A DNA stretch of 35,232 nucleotides from Pseudomonadota bacterium (GTDB lineage: Bacteria > Pseudomonadota > Gammaproteobacteria > Burkholderiales > Rhodocyclaceae), in assembly GCA_018261905.1 (NCBI GenBank), contig JAGTRU010000046.1, positions 1 to 35,232 on the forward strand, written 5' to 3'. This document shows positions 5,481-13,142 of this stretch, piece by piece (the stretch's first letter is position 1; each line of letters begins with the position of its first letter). The notes beneath the pieces are model-generated. The model was given only the letters and a program-made list of their open reading frames with translations. It was not told where the DNA came from and made no database searches. Made by a program: the position numbers and the translations under genes.

Positions 5481-6716
5481 ATGCCTGTCGATACCCAATT
5501 GCCGCGCCAGATTGCCCAGCCCTTGTTGCTTCCCCTGCTTGTCAGCGCTGCGCTGGCGCTCGGCGCCTGTTCCAAGAGCGAGGCGCCGCAGGGCAAGCCC
5601 GGCGGCATGGGGGCGATGCCGGTTAGCGTGCTGGAAATGCAGCCGCGCTCGGTGCCCAATGCCCTGGAAGTTGTCGCCCAGACCGAAGGCGCCAAGGAAG
5701 CGGAAGTCCGCGCCCGGGTCGGCGGCATCCTGGTCAAGCAGCTTTATCAGGAAGGCCAGATGGTGAAGGCCGGCCAGCCGCTGTTCCAGATCGACCGCTC
5801 GACCTACGAAATCGCCCATGCCGAAGCCAAGTCCAAGGCCGACCAGACCGAGCGCGAAATGGCCCGCATGAAGAAACTGATCGAGTCGCAGGCAATCAGC
5901 CGCAAGGAATACGACGATGCGGTCAGCGCCAACGAACTGGCCCAGGCGGCATTGCGCCAGGCCCAATTGAATCTCTCATGGACGACGGTGACGGCACCGG
6001 TGGATGGCGTTTCCGGGCGCGCCGCCAAGTCGGTAGGCAACCTGATTACCGTCGGCACCGACAGTCTGCTCACCTCGGTTTACCAGAACGACCCGATGTG
6101 GGTGCGGTTCAGCATTTCCGAAAGCGAAGCGGCCAAGCTGCCCGGCGGTCGCCTGACTGCCAAGACGGTGACCGGCGTCGAACTGGTGCAGCAGGACGGC
6201 AGCACCTATCCGGTCAGCGGCAAGTTGAATTTCCTGGCCAGCAGCATCGATACGACACTCGGCACGCAGCAATTGCGGGCCGAATTCGCCAACCAGGACG
6301 GTCGCCTGCTGCCCGGCCAGTTCGTCCGCGTCCGCCTGCTCGCCGGCGACAAGAAGGATGTCTTCCTGGTGCCGCAAAGCGCCGTGCTGCAGACCGAGCA
6401 GGGCAATCTGGTGATGACCGCCGACGCCGAGAACAAGGTGGCGCCGCGGCCGATCCAGACCGGCGACTGGTTCGGCAAGGACTGGGTGGTGCTGGGTGGT
6501 CTCAAGGCCGGCGACAAGGTGATTGTCGATAACCTGATGAAGCTCAAGCCCGGCGCCCCGGTGGCCCCGCACGCCCCGGGTGAAAAGCCGGGCGCCCCCG
6601 GCGGCGCCCCGGCCAAGGACGGTGCCGCCGCAGCAACAGCCCCGACCAAGGAAGGCACGCCGCCCGCCGCCGCGCCCGCCAAGGAAGCTGCCCCGGCCCC
6701 GGCCAAGCAGGGTTAA
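5481..6716 (+). CDS. acrA: RND efflux periplasmic adaptor (AcrA/MexA family)
   Basis: This 411-aa membrane fusion protein links the inner-membrane pump to the outer-membrane channel. The N-terminus is a lipoprotein signal with lipobox LGAC, lipidated Cys at 30. The biotinyl/lipoyl-like half-motifs are seen at VRARVGGILVKQLYQEGQMVKAG and WTTVTAPVDGVSG, flanking an alpha-hairpin rich in Glu/Lys (residues about 105-165); beta-barrel and membrane-proximal domains follow. Residues about 355-411 form an unusual low-complexity Ala/Pro/Lys/Gly tail with PAK-E/D repeats, longer than in E. coli AcrA. GGAG lies 6 nt before the ATG. It is the first gene of the pump operon, 9 nt before acrB. Confidence 0.93.
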   Translation: MPVDTQLPRQIAQPLLLPLLVSAALALGACSKSEAPQGKPGGMGAMPVSVLEMQPRSVPNALEVVAQTEGAKEAEVRARVGGILVKQLYQEGQMVKAGQPLFQIDRSTYEIAHAEAKSKADQTEREMARMKKLIESQAISRKEYDDAVSANELAQAALRQAQLNLSWTTVTAPVDGVSGRAAKSVGNLITVGTDSLLTSVYQNDPMWVRFSISESEAAKLPGGRLTAKTVTGVELVQQDGSTYPVSGKLNFLASSIDTTLGTQQLRAEFANQDGRLLPGQFVRVRLLAGDKKDVFLVPQSAVLQTEQGNLVMTADAENKVAPRPIQTGDWFGKDWVVLGGLKAGDKVIVDNLMKLKPGAPVAPHAPGEKPGAPGGAPAKDGAAAATAPTKEGTPPAAAPAKEAAPAPAKQG

Positions 6717-6725
6717 GGAGCCGCC

Positions 6726-9700
6726 ATGTCAAAATTCTTCATCAACCGGCCGATTTTCGCGTCGGTCATCTCGATCATCATCATCATCGCCGGGTTGGTC
6801 GCCTCGCAGGTGCTGCCGATCGCGCAATACCCGCAGATCGCCCCGCCGACCGTACTGATCACCGCCACCTATCCGGGCGCCTCGGCCGAAACCCTGGCCA
6901 AGACGGTGGCCGCGCCGATCGAGGAGCAGTTGAACGGGGTCGAGAACCTCTCCTACTTCACCTCGTCCGCCTCGGCCAACGGTTCGGTGACGATCACCGC
7001 GACCTTCGAGGTCGGCACCAATGTCGACATGGCGGCGGTCAACGTCAACAACCGGGTCAAGGCCGCCGAACCGCGCCTGCCGGCCGACGTGCGGACCAAT
7101 GGCGTGATCGTCCAGAAACGCTCGAACGACATCCTGCAAGTCATCGCACTGGAGTCGGGCAAGGGCAAGTACAGCACGCTGTTCCTCTCCAACTACGCCA
7201 GCCTGAACATCGCCGACGAATTGAAGCGGGTCAAGGGCGTCGGCGACGTCATGATCTTCGGTGCCCAGGACTACTCGATGCGCGTCTGGCTCAAGCCCGA
7301 CCGCATGGCCCAGCTCGGCCTGACGCCGAGCGACGTGGCGACCGCCATCCGCGCCCAGAATGCCCAGAATGCGGCCGGCAAGATCGGCCAGGAACCGGCG
7401 CCGTCCGACCAGCAACTGGTCTACACGGTGACTGCCAAGGGCCGCCTGCTGACGCCGGAAGAGTTCGGCAACATCGTCATCCGCGCCAGCGGCCCGAGCG
7501 GCGCCCTGCGCCTCAAGGACATCGCCCGCATCGAACTGGGCGCCTACAGCTATGACCAGTCGGTCAGCCTGGACGGTCAGCCGACCATCGCCATGGGCGT
7601 TTTCCTGCAGACCGGGGCGAACGCACTGGAAGTGGCGGAGCTCGTGCGCAACAAGATGGAAACGCTGAAGCAGAAATTCCCGGAAGGTATGGGCTATGTC
7701 ATTCCCTTCGACACGACGCGTTTCGTCTCGGCCTCGATCCATGAAGTGACGCACACCCTGATCGAAGCCATGGTCCTGGTCCTGGCCGTGGTCTATATCT
7801 TCCTGCAGAGCTGGCGCGCCACCTTGATCCCGATGGTCGCCGTGCCCATTTCGCTGATCGGTACCTTCGCCGGCCTCTGGGTCTTCGGCTTCTCGATCAA
7901 CACCCTGACCCTGTTCGCCATGGTCTTGGCGATCGGCATCGTCGTCGATGACGCCATCGTCGTGCTGGAGAATGTCGAGCGCCTGATGGCCGAGGAAAAG
8001 CTGCCGCCCAAGCAGGCCGCCATCAAGGCCATGCAGCAGGTGCAAGGAGCGCTGATCGCCATCGTCCTGGTGCTGGTCTCGGTCTTCGTGCCGGTCGCCT
8101 TCCTCGGCGGTATTGCCGGCCAGCTCTACAAGCAGTTCGCCGTCACCGTCGCCGTTGCCGTCGTGCTCTCCGGTATCGTCGCCCTGACCCTGACGCCGGC
8201 CCTCTGTGCCCTGCTCTTGAAGGCCCAGCATACCGAGCACAAGCTGTTCCGCCCCTTCAACCGCCTGTTCGAGCGCTTCACGCGTTCCTATACCAGCACC
8301 GTCGGTTTCACGTTGAAGCACGGCATCATCGGCAGCATCGTCTTCGTGCTGGTGATCGGCATCGTCGCCTTCTTCTTCCGCATCATCCCCGGCAGTTTCG
8401 TGCCGGCCGAAGACCAGGGTTACCTGATTTCGGCCCTGATGCTGCCCGACGGCGCGACCCTGAAGCGCACCCAGACCACCGGCGAGAACATGCGCCAGAT
8501 GGTCGGCAGCGATCCGGCCGTCGCCCACACCTTCGTCGTTTCCGGCTTCGACCTGATCGGCGGCGGCAACAAGCCGAATGCCGGCACCATCTTCATTCCG
8601 CTCAAGGACTGGGCCGAACGCGATGCCAAGGCGCAGGATCTGGCCGGCAAGTTCATGGGTATGGGCATGATGCAGGCCGACGGCCTAGCCCTGGTCTTCA
8701 ACCCGCCGCCGATCATGGGTCTCGGCACCGCCGGCGGTTTCGAAGTCTATGTCCAGAACCGCGTCGACGGCGACAGCAAGAAGCTCAACGAAGTCGTCCA
8801 GCAATTCATGGCCGAGTTGCAGAAACATCCGGAATTCACCCGGGTCAGCACCTTCTTCCGGCCGACCGTGCCACAACTGTTCGTCGAGGTCGACGAGCCG
8901 AAGGCGCTGGCCCTCGGCATTCCGCTCGCCGACATCTACAGCACGCTGCAAAGCACCATGGGCGCGCTCTACGTCAATGACTTCAACAAGGCCGGCCGCG
9001 TCTATCGCGTCCAGCTGCAGGCCGAAGCCAATTACCGCATGAAGCCGGAAGATCTCGGCAAGGTCTATGTGCGCAGCGCGACCAGCCAGGCCATGATCCC
9101 GCTCTCCGCCGTCAGCACCATCAAGAACATCGTCGGTCCGGAGCAGGTCGAACGCTTCAACGGTTTCGTCGCCGCCAAGGTGATGGGCGACAGCAAGCCG
9201 GGCATCAGTTCCGGCGACGCCATCAAGATCGTCGAAGAAGTGGCCGCCGCCAACCTGCCGACCGGTTACGAGATTTCATGGACCGGCCAGGCTTTCCAGG
9301 AAAAGCGCAGTTCCGGCTCGTCGATTTACGCCTTCGGCTTCGCCATCGTCATGGTCTTCCTGATCCTCGCCGCCCAGTACGAGAAGTGGTCGCTGCCACT
9401 GGCCGTCGTCATGGCCGTGCCGTTTGCCCTGATGGGCGCCCTGACCGGCGTCTGGCTACGCGGCATGCCGAACGACATCTACTTCCAGATCGGTCTCGTC
9501 GTGCTGATCGGGCTGGCCTCGAAAAACGCCATCCTGATCGTCGAGTTCGCCGCCCAGAAGTACGCCGAAGGGATGAGCGCCACCGATGCCGCCCTGGAAG
9601 CCGCCCGTCTGCGTCTGCGCCCGATCATCATGACCTCGCTGGCCTTCGTGCTTGGCGTCTTCCCCCTGGTCAAGGCTACCGGGGCCGGCGCCGCCGCCCG

Positions 9701-9851
9701 GCAGTCGATGGGGACCGGCGTTTTCGCCGGGATGATCGCCGCCACCTTTATCGCCACCATCTTCATTCCGCTCTTCTTCAAGTGGCTGGAACGTGGCAAG
9801 CAACATGCAGTCGCCGGCCATCAGCAAGCGGCCGACACGGAGGAAAACTAA
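6726..9851 (+). CDS. acrB: RND multidrug efflux transporter (AcrB/MexB, HAE1 family)
   Basis: This is a 1041-aa proton-driven exporter of hydrophobic and amphiphilic compounds in the inner membrane. It has the standard HAE1 layout of 12 membrane helices and two large periplasmic loops. Helix 1 follows MSKFFINRPIFASVISI. The proton-relay pair is in TM4 (GIVVDDAIVVLENV, near 407-408), and TM10-12 motifs such as GLASKNAILIVEFA and MTSLAFVLGVFPLV are intact. Length equals that of AcrB/MexB. AAGGAG lies just upstream of the ATG. Its stop at 9851 is followed 1 nt later by the outer-membrane channel gene. Confidence 0.96.
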   Translation: MSKFFINRPIFASVISIIIIIAGLVASQVLPIAQYPQIAPPTVLITATYPGASAETLAKTVAAPIEEQLNGVENLSYFTSSASANGSVTITATFEVGTNVDMAAVNVNNRVKAAEPRLPADVRTNGVIVQKRSNDILQVIALESGKGKYSTLFLSNYASLNIADELKRVKGVGDVMIFGAQDYSMRVWLKPDRMAQLGLTPSDVATAIRAQNAQNAAGKIGQEPAPSDQQLVYTVTAKGRLLTPEEFGNIVIRASGPSGALRLKDIARIELGAYSYDQSVSLDGQPTIAMGVFLQTGANALEVAELVRNKMETLKQKFPEGMGYVIPFDTTRFVSASIHEVTHTLIEAMVLVLAVVYIFLQSWRATLIPMVAVPISLIGTFAGLWVFGFSINTLTLFAMVLAIGIVVDDAIVVLENVERLMAEEKLPPKQAAIKAMQQVQGALIAIVLVLVSVFVPVAFLGGIAGQLYKQFAVTVAVAVVLSGIVALTLTPALCALLLKAQHTEHKLFRPFNRLFERFTRSYTSTVGFTLKHGIIGSIVFVLVIGIVAFFFRIIPGSFVPAEDQGYLISALMLPDGATLKRTQTTGENMRQMVGSDPAVAHTFVVSGFDLIGGGNKPNAGTIFIPLKDWAERDAKAQDLAGKFMGMGMMQADGLALVFNPPPIMGLGTAGGFEVYVQNRVDGDSKKLNEVVQQFMAELQKHPEFTRVSTFFRPTVPQLFVEVDEPKALALGIPLADIYSTLQSTMGALYVNDFNKAGRVYRVQLQAEANYRMKPEDLGKVYVRSATSQAMIPLSAVSTIKNIVGPEQVERFNGFVAAKVMGDSKPGISSGDAIKIVEEVAAANLPTGYEISWTGQAFQEKRSSGSSIYAFGFAIVMVFLILAAQYEKWSLPLAVVMAVPFALMGALTGVWLRGMPNDIYFQIGLVVLIGLASKNAILIVEFAAQKYAEGMSATDAALEAARLRLRPIIMTSLAFVLGVFPLVKATGAGAAARQSMGTGVFAGMIAATFIATIFIPLFFKWLERGKQHAVAGHQQAADTEEN

Positions 9852-9852
9852 G

Positions 9853-11283
9853 ATGCCCGCCAGCCAGCAAAAACTGCCCGTCACCCGCCTCGCCGCCACC
9901 CTCTCTGCCGCGCTGCTGCTCGGCGGCTGCGCCGTCGGCCCCGACTACCTGCGCCCGAGCTTCTGGTTCCCCGAGCCGGCCAAGGAAAACGTCGCCGTCG
10001 CCCGGGCCGAAGCGCCGATCAATCCGCAATGGTGGACGCTGTTCGGCGATAGCGCGCTGAACAACCTGGAGCAGCAGGCCGTCGCCGCCAACCAGGATCT
10101 GCAGGCCGCCATCGCCCGCCTGGAAGCGGCCGAGGCCGCGGCCCGCGAGGCCGGCGCCGACTACCTGCCGGCGCTCAGTCTGGGGGCGAGCAGCGGCCGC
10201 AGCCAGGCGAGCGGCACCACCTTCAACGGTCAGAAAACCGGCGGCCAGGCGACCTACAACAACACCCGGGTCGCCGCCTCGCTCAGTTACGAAATCGACC
10301 TCTGGGGCCGCGTCCGCCGCAATAACGAGGCGGCTCGCGCCGAAGCCCTGGCCAGCCGCTTCGGGCGCGATGCGGTAGGCCTGACGCTGGCCGGCCAGGT
10401 GGCCAACGAATATCTCAACCTGCGCGGCCTCGATGCGCAATTGGCGGTGACCCGGGACACCCTGACTTCCCGCGAAAAGTCGCTGAAAATCGTCAATGCC
10501 CGGCTCGATGCCGGCTCCGCTTCGGCCCTCGACCAGGCCCAGGCGGCAGGCGCCCTGGCCGCTGCCCAGGCCCAATGGAATCAGTTGCAACGGCAGCGCG
10601 CCCTGTCGGAAAGCCAGCTCGCCCTGCTCACCGGCCAGCCCGGGCTGAAAATCGCCGCGGCCGATCTCGACAAGTTGCCCTTGCCACCGACGCCACCGGC
10701 CGGCCTGCCCTCCGAGTTGCTGGAAGCCCGCCCGGATGTCCGGCAATCGGAAGAAAAGCTGATCGCCGCCAATGCCCGCATCGGCGTCGCCAAGGCGGCC
10801 TATTTCCCGAGCATCAGCCTGACCGGCCTGTACGGCAGCGAGAGCATGGCGTTGGCCAATCTGTTCTCCGGCGGTTCCACCCTCTGGTCGGCCGCCCTCG
10901 GTCTCTCCATGCCGATTTTCGATGCCGGCCGCACCGGCGCCCGGGTCGACCAGGCCTCGGCGGCGCAGAAGGAAGCGCTGGCCAATTACCGCAAGACCGT
11001 GCAGACCGCTTTCAAGGAAGTCAATGACGCCCTGGTCGGCCTGCGCGAGTATGCCGGCGAGGAAACCGCCAACCAGGCCCAGGTGACGGCCACTCGACGC
11101 GCCCTGGAACTGTCGCAAACCCGTTACGAAGCCGGTTATGCCGGCTTCTCGGATGTTCTCGACGCCCAGCGCACCAGCAACAACGCCCAGCTACAGTATC
11201 TGACCAGCCGCAAGAACCGGCTCGGCGCCGCCGTCGACCTGTTCAAGGCACTGGGCGGCGGTTGGCAGGCTTCGGGCAGCTAA
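9853..11283 (+). CDS. oprM: Outer-membrane efflux channel lipoprotein (OprM/NodT family)
   Basis: This 476-aa outer-membrane factor completes the tripartite pump. ATG 9853 was chosen over the upstream in-frame ATG at 9793 because it begins a proper lipoprotein signal (lipobox LGGC, Cys26, then AVGPDYLRP, typical of OprM) and has GGAGG 9 nt before it. Two OEP repeats are visible; the first contains WGRVRRNNEAARAEAL and the second PIFDAGRTGARVDQA. The C-terminal region RYEAGYAGFSDVLDAQRT is typical of the family. The start lies 1 nt after the acrB stop, so translation is probably coupled. Confidence 0.94.
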   Translation: MPASQQKLPVTRLAATLSAALLLGGCAVGPDYLRPSFWFPEPAKENVAVARAEAPINPQWWTLFGDSALNNLEQQAVAANQDLQAAIARLEAAEAAAREAGADYLPALSLGASSGRSQASGTTFNGQKTGGQATYNNTRVAASLSYEIDLWGRVRRNNEAARAEALASRFGRDAVGLTLAGQVANEYLNLRGLDAQLAVTRDTLTSREKSLKIVNARLDAGSASALDQAQAAGALAAAQAQWNQLQRQRALSESQLALLTGQPGLKIAAADLDKLPLPPTPPAGLPSELLEARPDVRQSEEKLIAANARIGVAKAAYFPSISLTGLYGSESMALANLFSGGSTLWSAALGLSMPIFDAGRTGARVDQASAAQKEALANYRKTVQTAFKEVNDALVGLREYAGEETANQAQVTATRRALELSQTRYEAGYAGFSDVLDAQRTSNNAQLQYLTSRKNRLGAAVDLFKALGGGWQASGS

Positions 11284-11309
11284 GGCAGCGGCGAAAGGGA
11301 GACGACAAC

Positions 11310-11939
11310 ATGGTCAGAAGAACCAAGGAAGACGCCCAGGTCACGCGCAACCACATCCTCGATACGGCGGTGGAAGTGTTCAACCACAAGGGCGTCGCCC
11401 ATACCTCGCTGAACGACATCGCCAAGGAAGCCGGCGTCACTCGGGGGGCCATCTACTGGCACTTTGCCGACAAGCTGGACATGTTCGACGCGATGATCAA
11501 CCGCCTGATCTGCCCGCTAATGATCAATGCCGAGGACCGGGAAGCGCGGATTGCGGCCGACCCGCTGCGCTTCATCAAGGATGCGACGCTGGAATTCCTC
11601 GGCCGGATGCTGAACGACGCCAACTTCCGCAAGGTCTTCGAGATTTTCTGGCACAAATGCGAATATGTCGGGGAAATGGCGGCCATTCGCGACTGCCATC
11701 TCGAAGAAGGCGAAAACCATATCGACATCCTGCAGCGCGCCTTCACGCTGGCCCAGGAACAGGGCCTGATCGACCGCCGTCTGACGCCGCACCAGGCGAC
11801 CATCGGGCTGATCAGCACGATCGACGGCCTGCTCTTCAACTGGACGAAGAATCCGGCGATGTTCCCGCTGGCCGACTATGCCCTGCCCATCTTCGACTGC
11901 TATTTTCGCGGCCTGGGCGTCACCCGGCCGGCAATTTAG
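11310..11939 (+). CDS. acrR: TetR/AcrR-family repressor of the efflux operon
   Basis: This 209-aa regulator has an N-terminal helix-turn-helix (residues about 33-52, SLNDIAKEAGVTRGAIYWHF) nearly identical to that of E. coli AcrR, and a helical ligand-binding domain behind it. ATG 11310 has AAAGGGAG 8 nt upstream; an earlier in-frame ATG at 11262 lies inside oprM and would add residues before the conserved N-terminus. It is the last gene of the operon, 26 nt after oprM, not divergent as in E. coli. Because it is transcribed from the promoter carrying the operator at 5416-5439, it should form a negative feedback loop. A terminator follows. Confidence 0.92.
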   Translation: MVRRTKEDAQVTRNHILDTAVEVFNHKGVAHTSLNDIAKEAGVTRGAIYWHFADKLDMFDAMINRLICPLMINAEDREARIAADPLRFIKDATLEFLGRMLNDANFRKVFEIFWHKCEYVGEMAAIRDCHLEEGENHIDILQRAFTLAQEQGLIDRRLTPHQATIGLISTIDGLLFNWTKNPAMFPLADYALPIFDCYFRGLGVTRPAI

Positions 11940-11952
11940 GGCAATAGATGCA

Positions 11953-11978
11953 AAACGGCGCGGGTGACGGCGCCGTTT
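11953..11978 (+). terminator. Intrinsic terminator of the efflux operon
   Basis: AAACGGCGC and GCGCCGTTT form a perfect 9-bp stem with an 8-nt loop. The last T residues of the stem serve as a short U-tract. It lies 13 nt after the acrR stop. Confidence 0.8.
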
Positions 11979-12018
11979 GCTGTTCCATTGCTGCCAAGCT
12001 GTGCGAAAATCATGCGCC

Positions 12019-12468
12019 ATGATCAAACGCATTTTCCTCGTCGCCCTTACCTCGTTGACCCTCGTCGGCTGCGACCAGGTCAGCCAGAAACTGGGCCTGG
12101 AAGACGCCGCCAAGAAGGAAGCCAACCAGCAGGCCGAGGGCAAAGCAGTGGGCAGCGCCTGCCGCCAGTCCGGGCGGGCCATCGAGGACTGCTACTCGAT
12201 CTATAGCTGGTTGCCCAAGGCCTCGATCTACGAAGGCTGGAAGGAAATGGACGCCTACATGCGGGAAAACCAGCTAGAAACCGTCGCTCCGCAACTGCCG
12301 CCGCCCGAATCGCCAAGCGCCGCCAAAAAGAGGCGGCGGGCGGAAGCCGCCGCTACCGTCGAGGCGGAGCCGGAAAAACCGGCGCCCAAGGAAGAAGAGA
12401 AAAGCACCGGCAAAACTGACGAGAAAAGCCCGGCCAAGACCGAGGAAAAGAGCTCGGCCAAACACTGA
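12019..12468 (+). CDS. Putative lipoprotein with Lys/Glu-rich tail
   Basis: I do not recognise this 149-aa protein. The start at ATG 12019 gives a clean lipoprotein signal (KRIFLVALTSLTLVGC, Cys18); an earlier in-frame ATG at 11977 overlaps the terminator and spoils the signal. The residue after the lipidated Cys is Asp, which in E. coli keeps lipoproteins in the inner membrane. A compact segment (residues about 35-85) has two cysteines and the motif DCYSIYSWLPKASIYEGWKEM. The remainder, from about 95, is a low-complexity Ala/Glu/Lys tail ending in EKS-type repeats. It stands alone after the efflux terminator. Confidence 0.8.
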   Translation: MIKRIFLVALTSLTLVGCDQVSQKLGLEDAAKKEANQQAEGKAVGSACRQSGRAIEDCYSIYSWLPKASIYEGWKEMDAYMRENQLETVAPQLPPPESPSAAKKRRRAEAAATVEAEPEKPAPKEEEKSTGKTDEKSPAKTEEKSSAKH

Positions 12469-12470
12469 TG

Positions 12471-12498
12471 GTTTCGCCGCCCGAGCCCGGGCGGAAAC
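12471..12498 (+). terminator. Hairpin after the lipoprotein gene, possible terminator
   Basis: CCGCCCG and CGGGCGG pair around a 4-nt loop, and GTTT/AAAC close the base around a 2-nt bulge. It starts 2 nt after the stop codon. There is no T-run, so termination efficiency is uncertain. Confidence 0.4.
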
Positions 12499-12510
12499 GG
12501 AGATGGGAAC

Positions 12511-12708
12511 ATGAAGCGGCCAGCTTTTCTCGGCAGCATCGACGGCAAGCTGATCGACCGCGGCATCCGCAACAGGACCTGTCGCCGGCCCGGGGGGCCC
12601 AGTCCCGACGGGACCAAAGGCCGGCAACGGGCAACCGCCAGGCAGAACGCTAGCCGCCCCGCCGCCACCCTCACCATTTATTCCCGGGGCGTCGACTATC
12701 ATGTCTGA
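12511..12708 (+). other. GC-rich interval, possible small ORF of 65 aa
   Basis: An ATG at 12511 opens a 65-codon frame that overlaps the start of the response regulator gene by 8 nt. The predicted protein is Arg/Pro-rich with no recognised domain. The DNA contains nested inverted repeats: CCGGCC/GGCCGG around a GTCCC/GGGAC hairpin, roughly 12586-12627. It may be a structured leader for the regulator gene rather than a coding region. I cannot decide between the two. Confidence 0.25.
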
Positions 12709-13063
12709 ACGCCTCGCCCTGGTGGTCGATGACCACCCCACCAACCGCCTGCTGGCCGTTGCCCTACTGAAAAAACTGGGATGGACAGCGCAGGAGGCCG
12801 ACAGTGGCGAAACGGCAATCCGCCTGACGGCCACCCGGCAGCCGCAACTCGTCCTGCTCGACATCAGCATGCCCGGTCTGTCCGGCGAGGAAACCTGCAC
12901 CCGCCTGCGGCAGACGGCGAATGGCGCCGCCCTCCGCATCATCGCCTATACCGCCCACGCCTACCCCGAAGAGCGGGCCGCTTTTCTCGCCGCCGGCTTC
13001 GACGACGTCCTGGTCAAACCGATCAGTCGTCAGCGCCTGGCCGAACTGGTCGGCGGCCTGTAA
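12701..13063 (+). CDS. Single-domain response regulator
   Basis: This 120-aa protein is a receiver domain with no output domain (CheY-like fold). The acidic pocket is D10/D11, the phospho-acceptor is D54 (LLDISMPG), the switch threonine is T84 and the conserved lysine is K106 (VLVKPIS). It precedes the hybrid histidine kinase by 79 nt on the same strand and is the likely phosphotransfer partner. With no DNA-binding or enzymatic domain it would act by protein-protein contact or as a phosphate sink. There is no good Shine-Dalgarno. Alternatively it could serve another kinase; only adjacency supports the pairing. Confidence 0.88.
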   Translation: MSERLALVVDDHPTNRLLAVALLKKLGWTAQEADSGETAIRLTATRQPQLVLLDISMPGLSGEETCTRLRQTANGAALRIIAYTAHAYPEERAAFLAAGFDDVLVKPISRQRLAELVGGL

Positions 13064-13142
13064 TGCGTCGCGCCAGCCAAGGCCGCAAGACGGCGACCGA
13101 TCACCATCGCCCCGGCAAGAGGAACCGTACCACCGCCCCCCA

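Noticed and set aside
6729..8528. 599-aa antisense ORF opposite acrB
   Set aside because: A low-complexity His/Asp/Gly/Arg translation typical of the complement of a GC-rich gene; the plus strand has a clear RND pump.
9778..11118. 446-aa antisense ORF opposite oprM
   Set aside because: Shadow frame caused by GC-rich third positions; no family resemblance.
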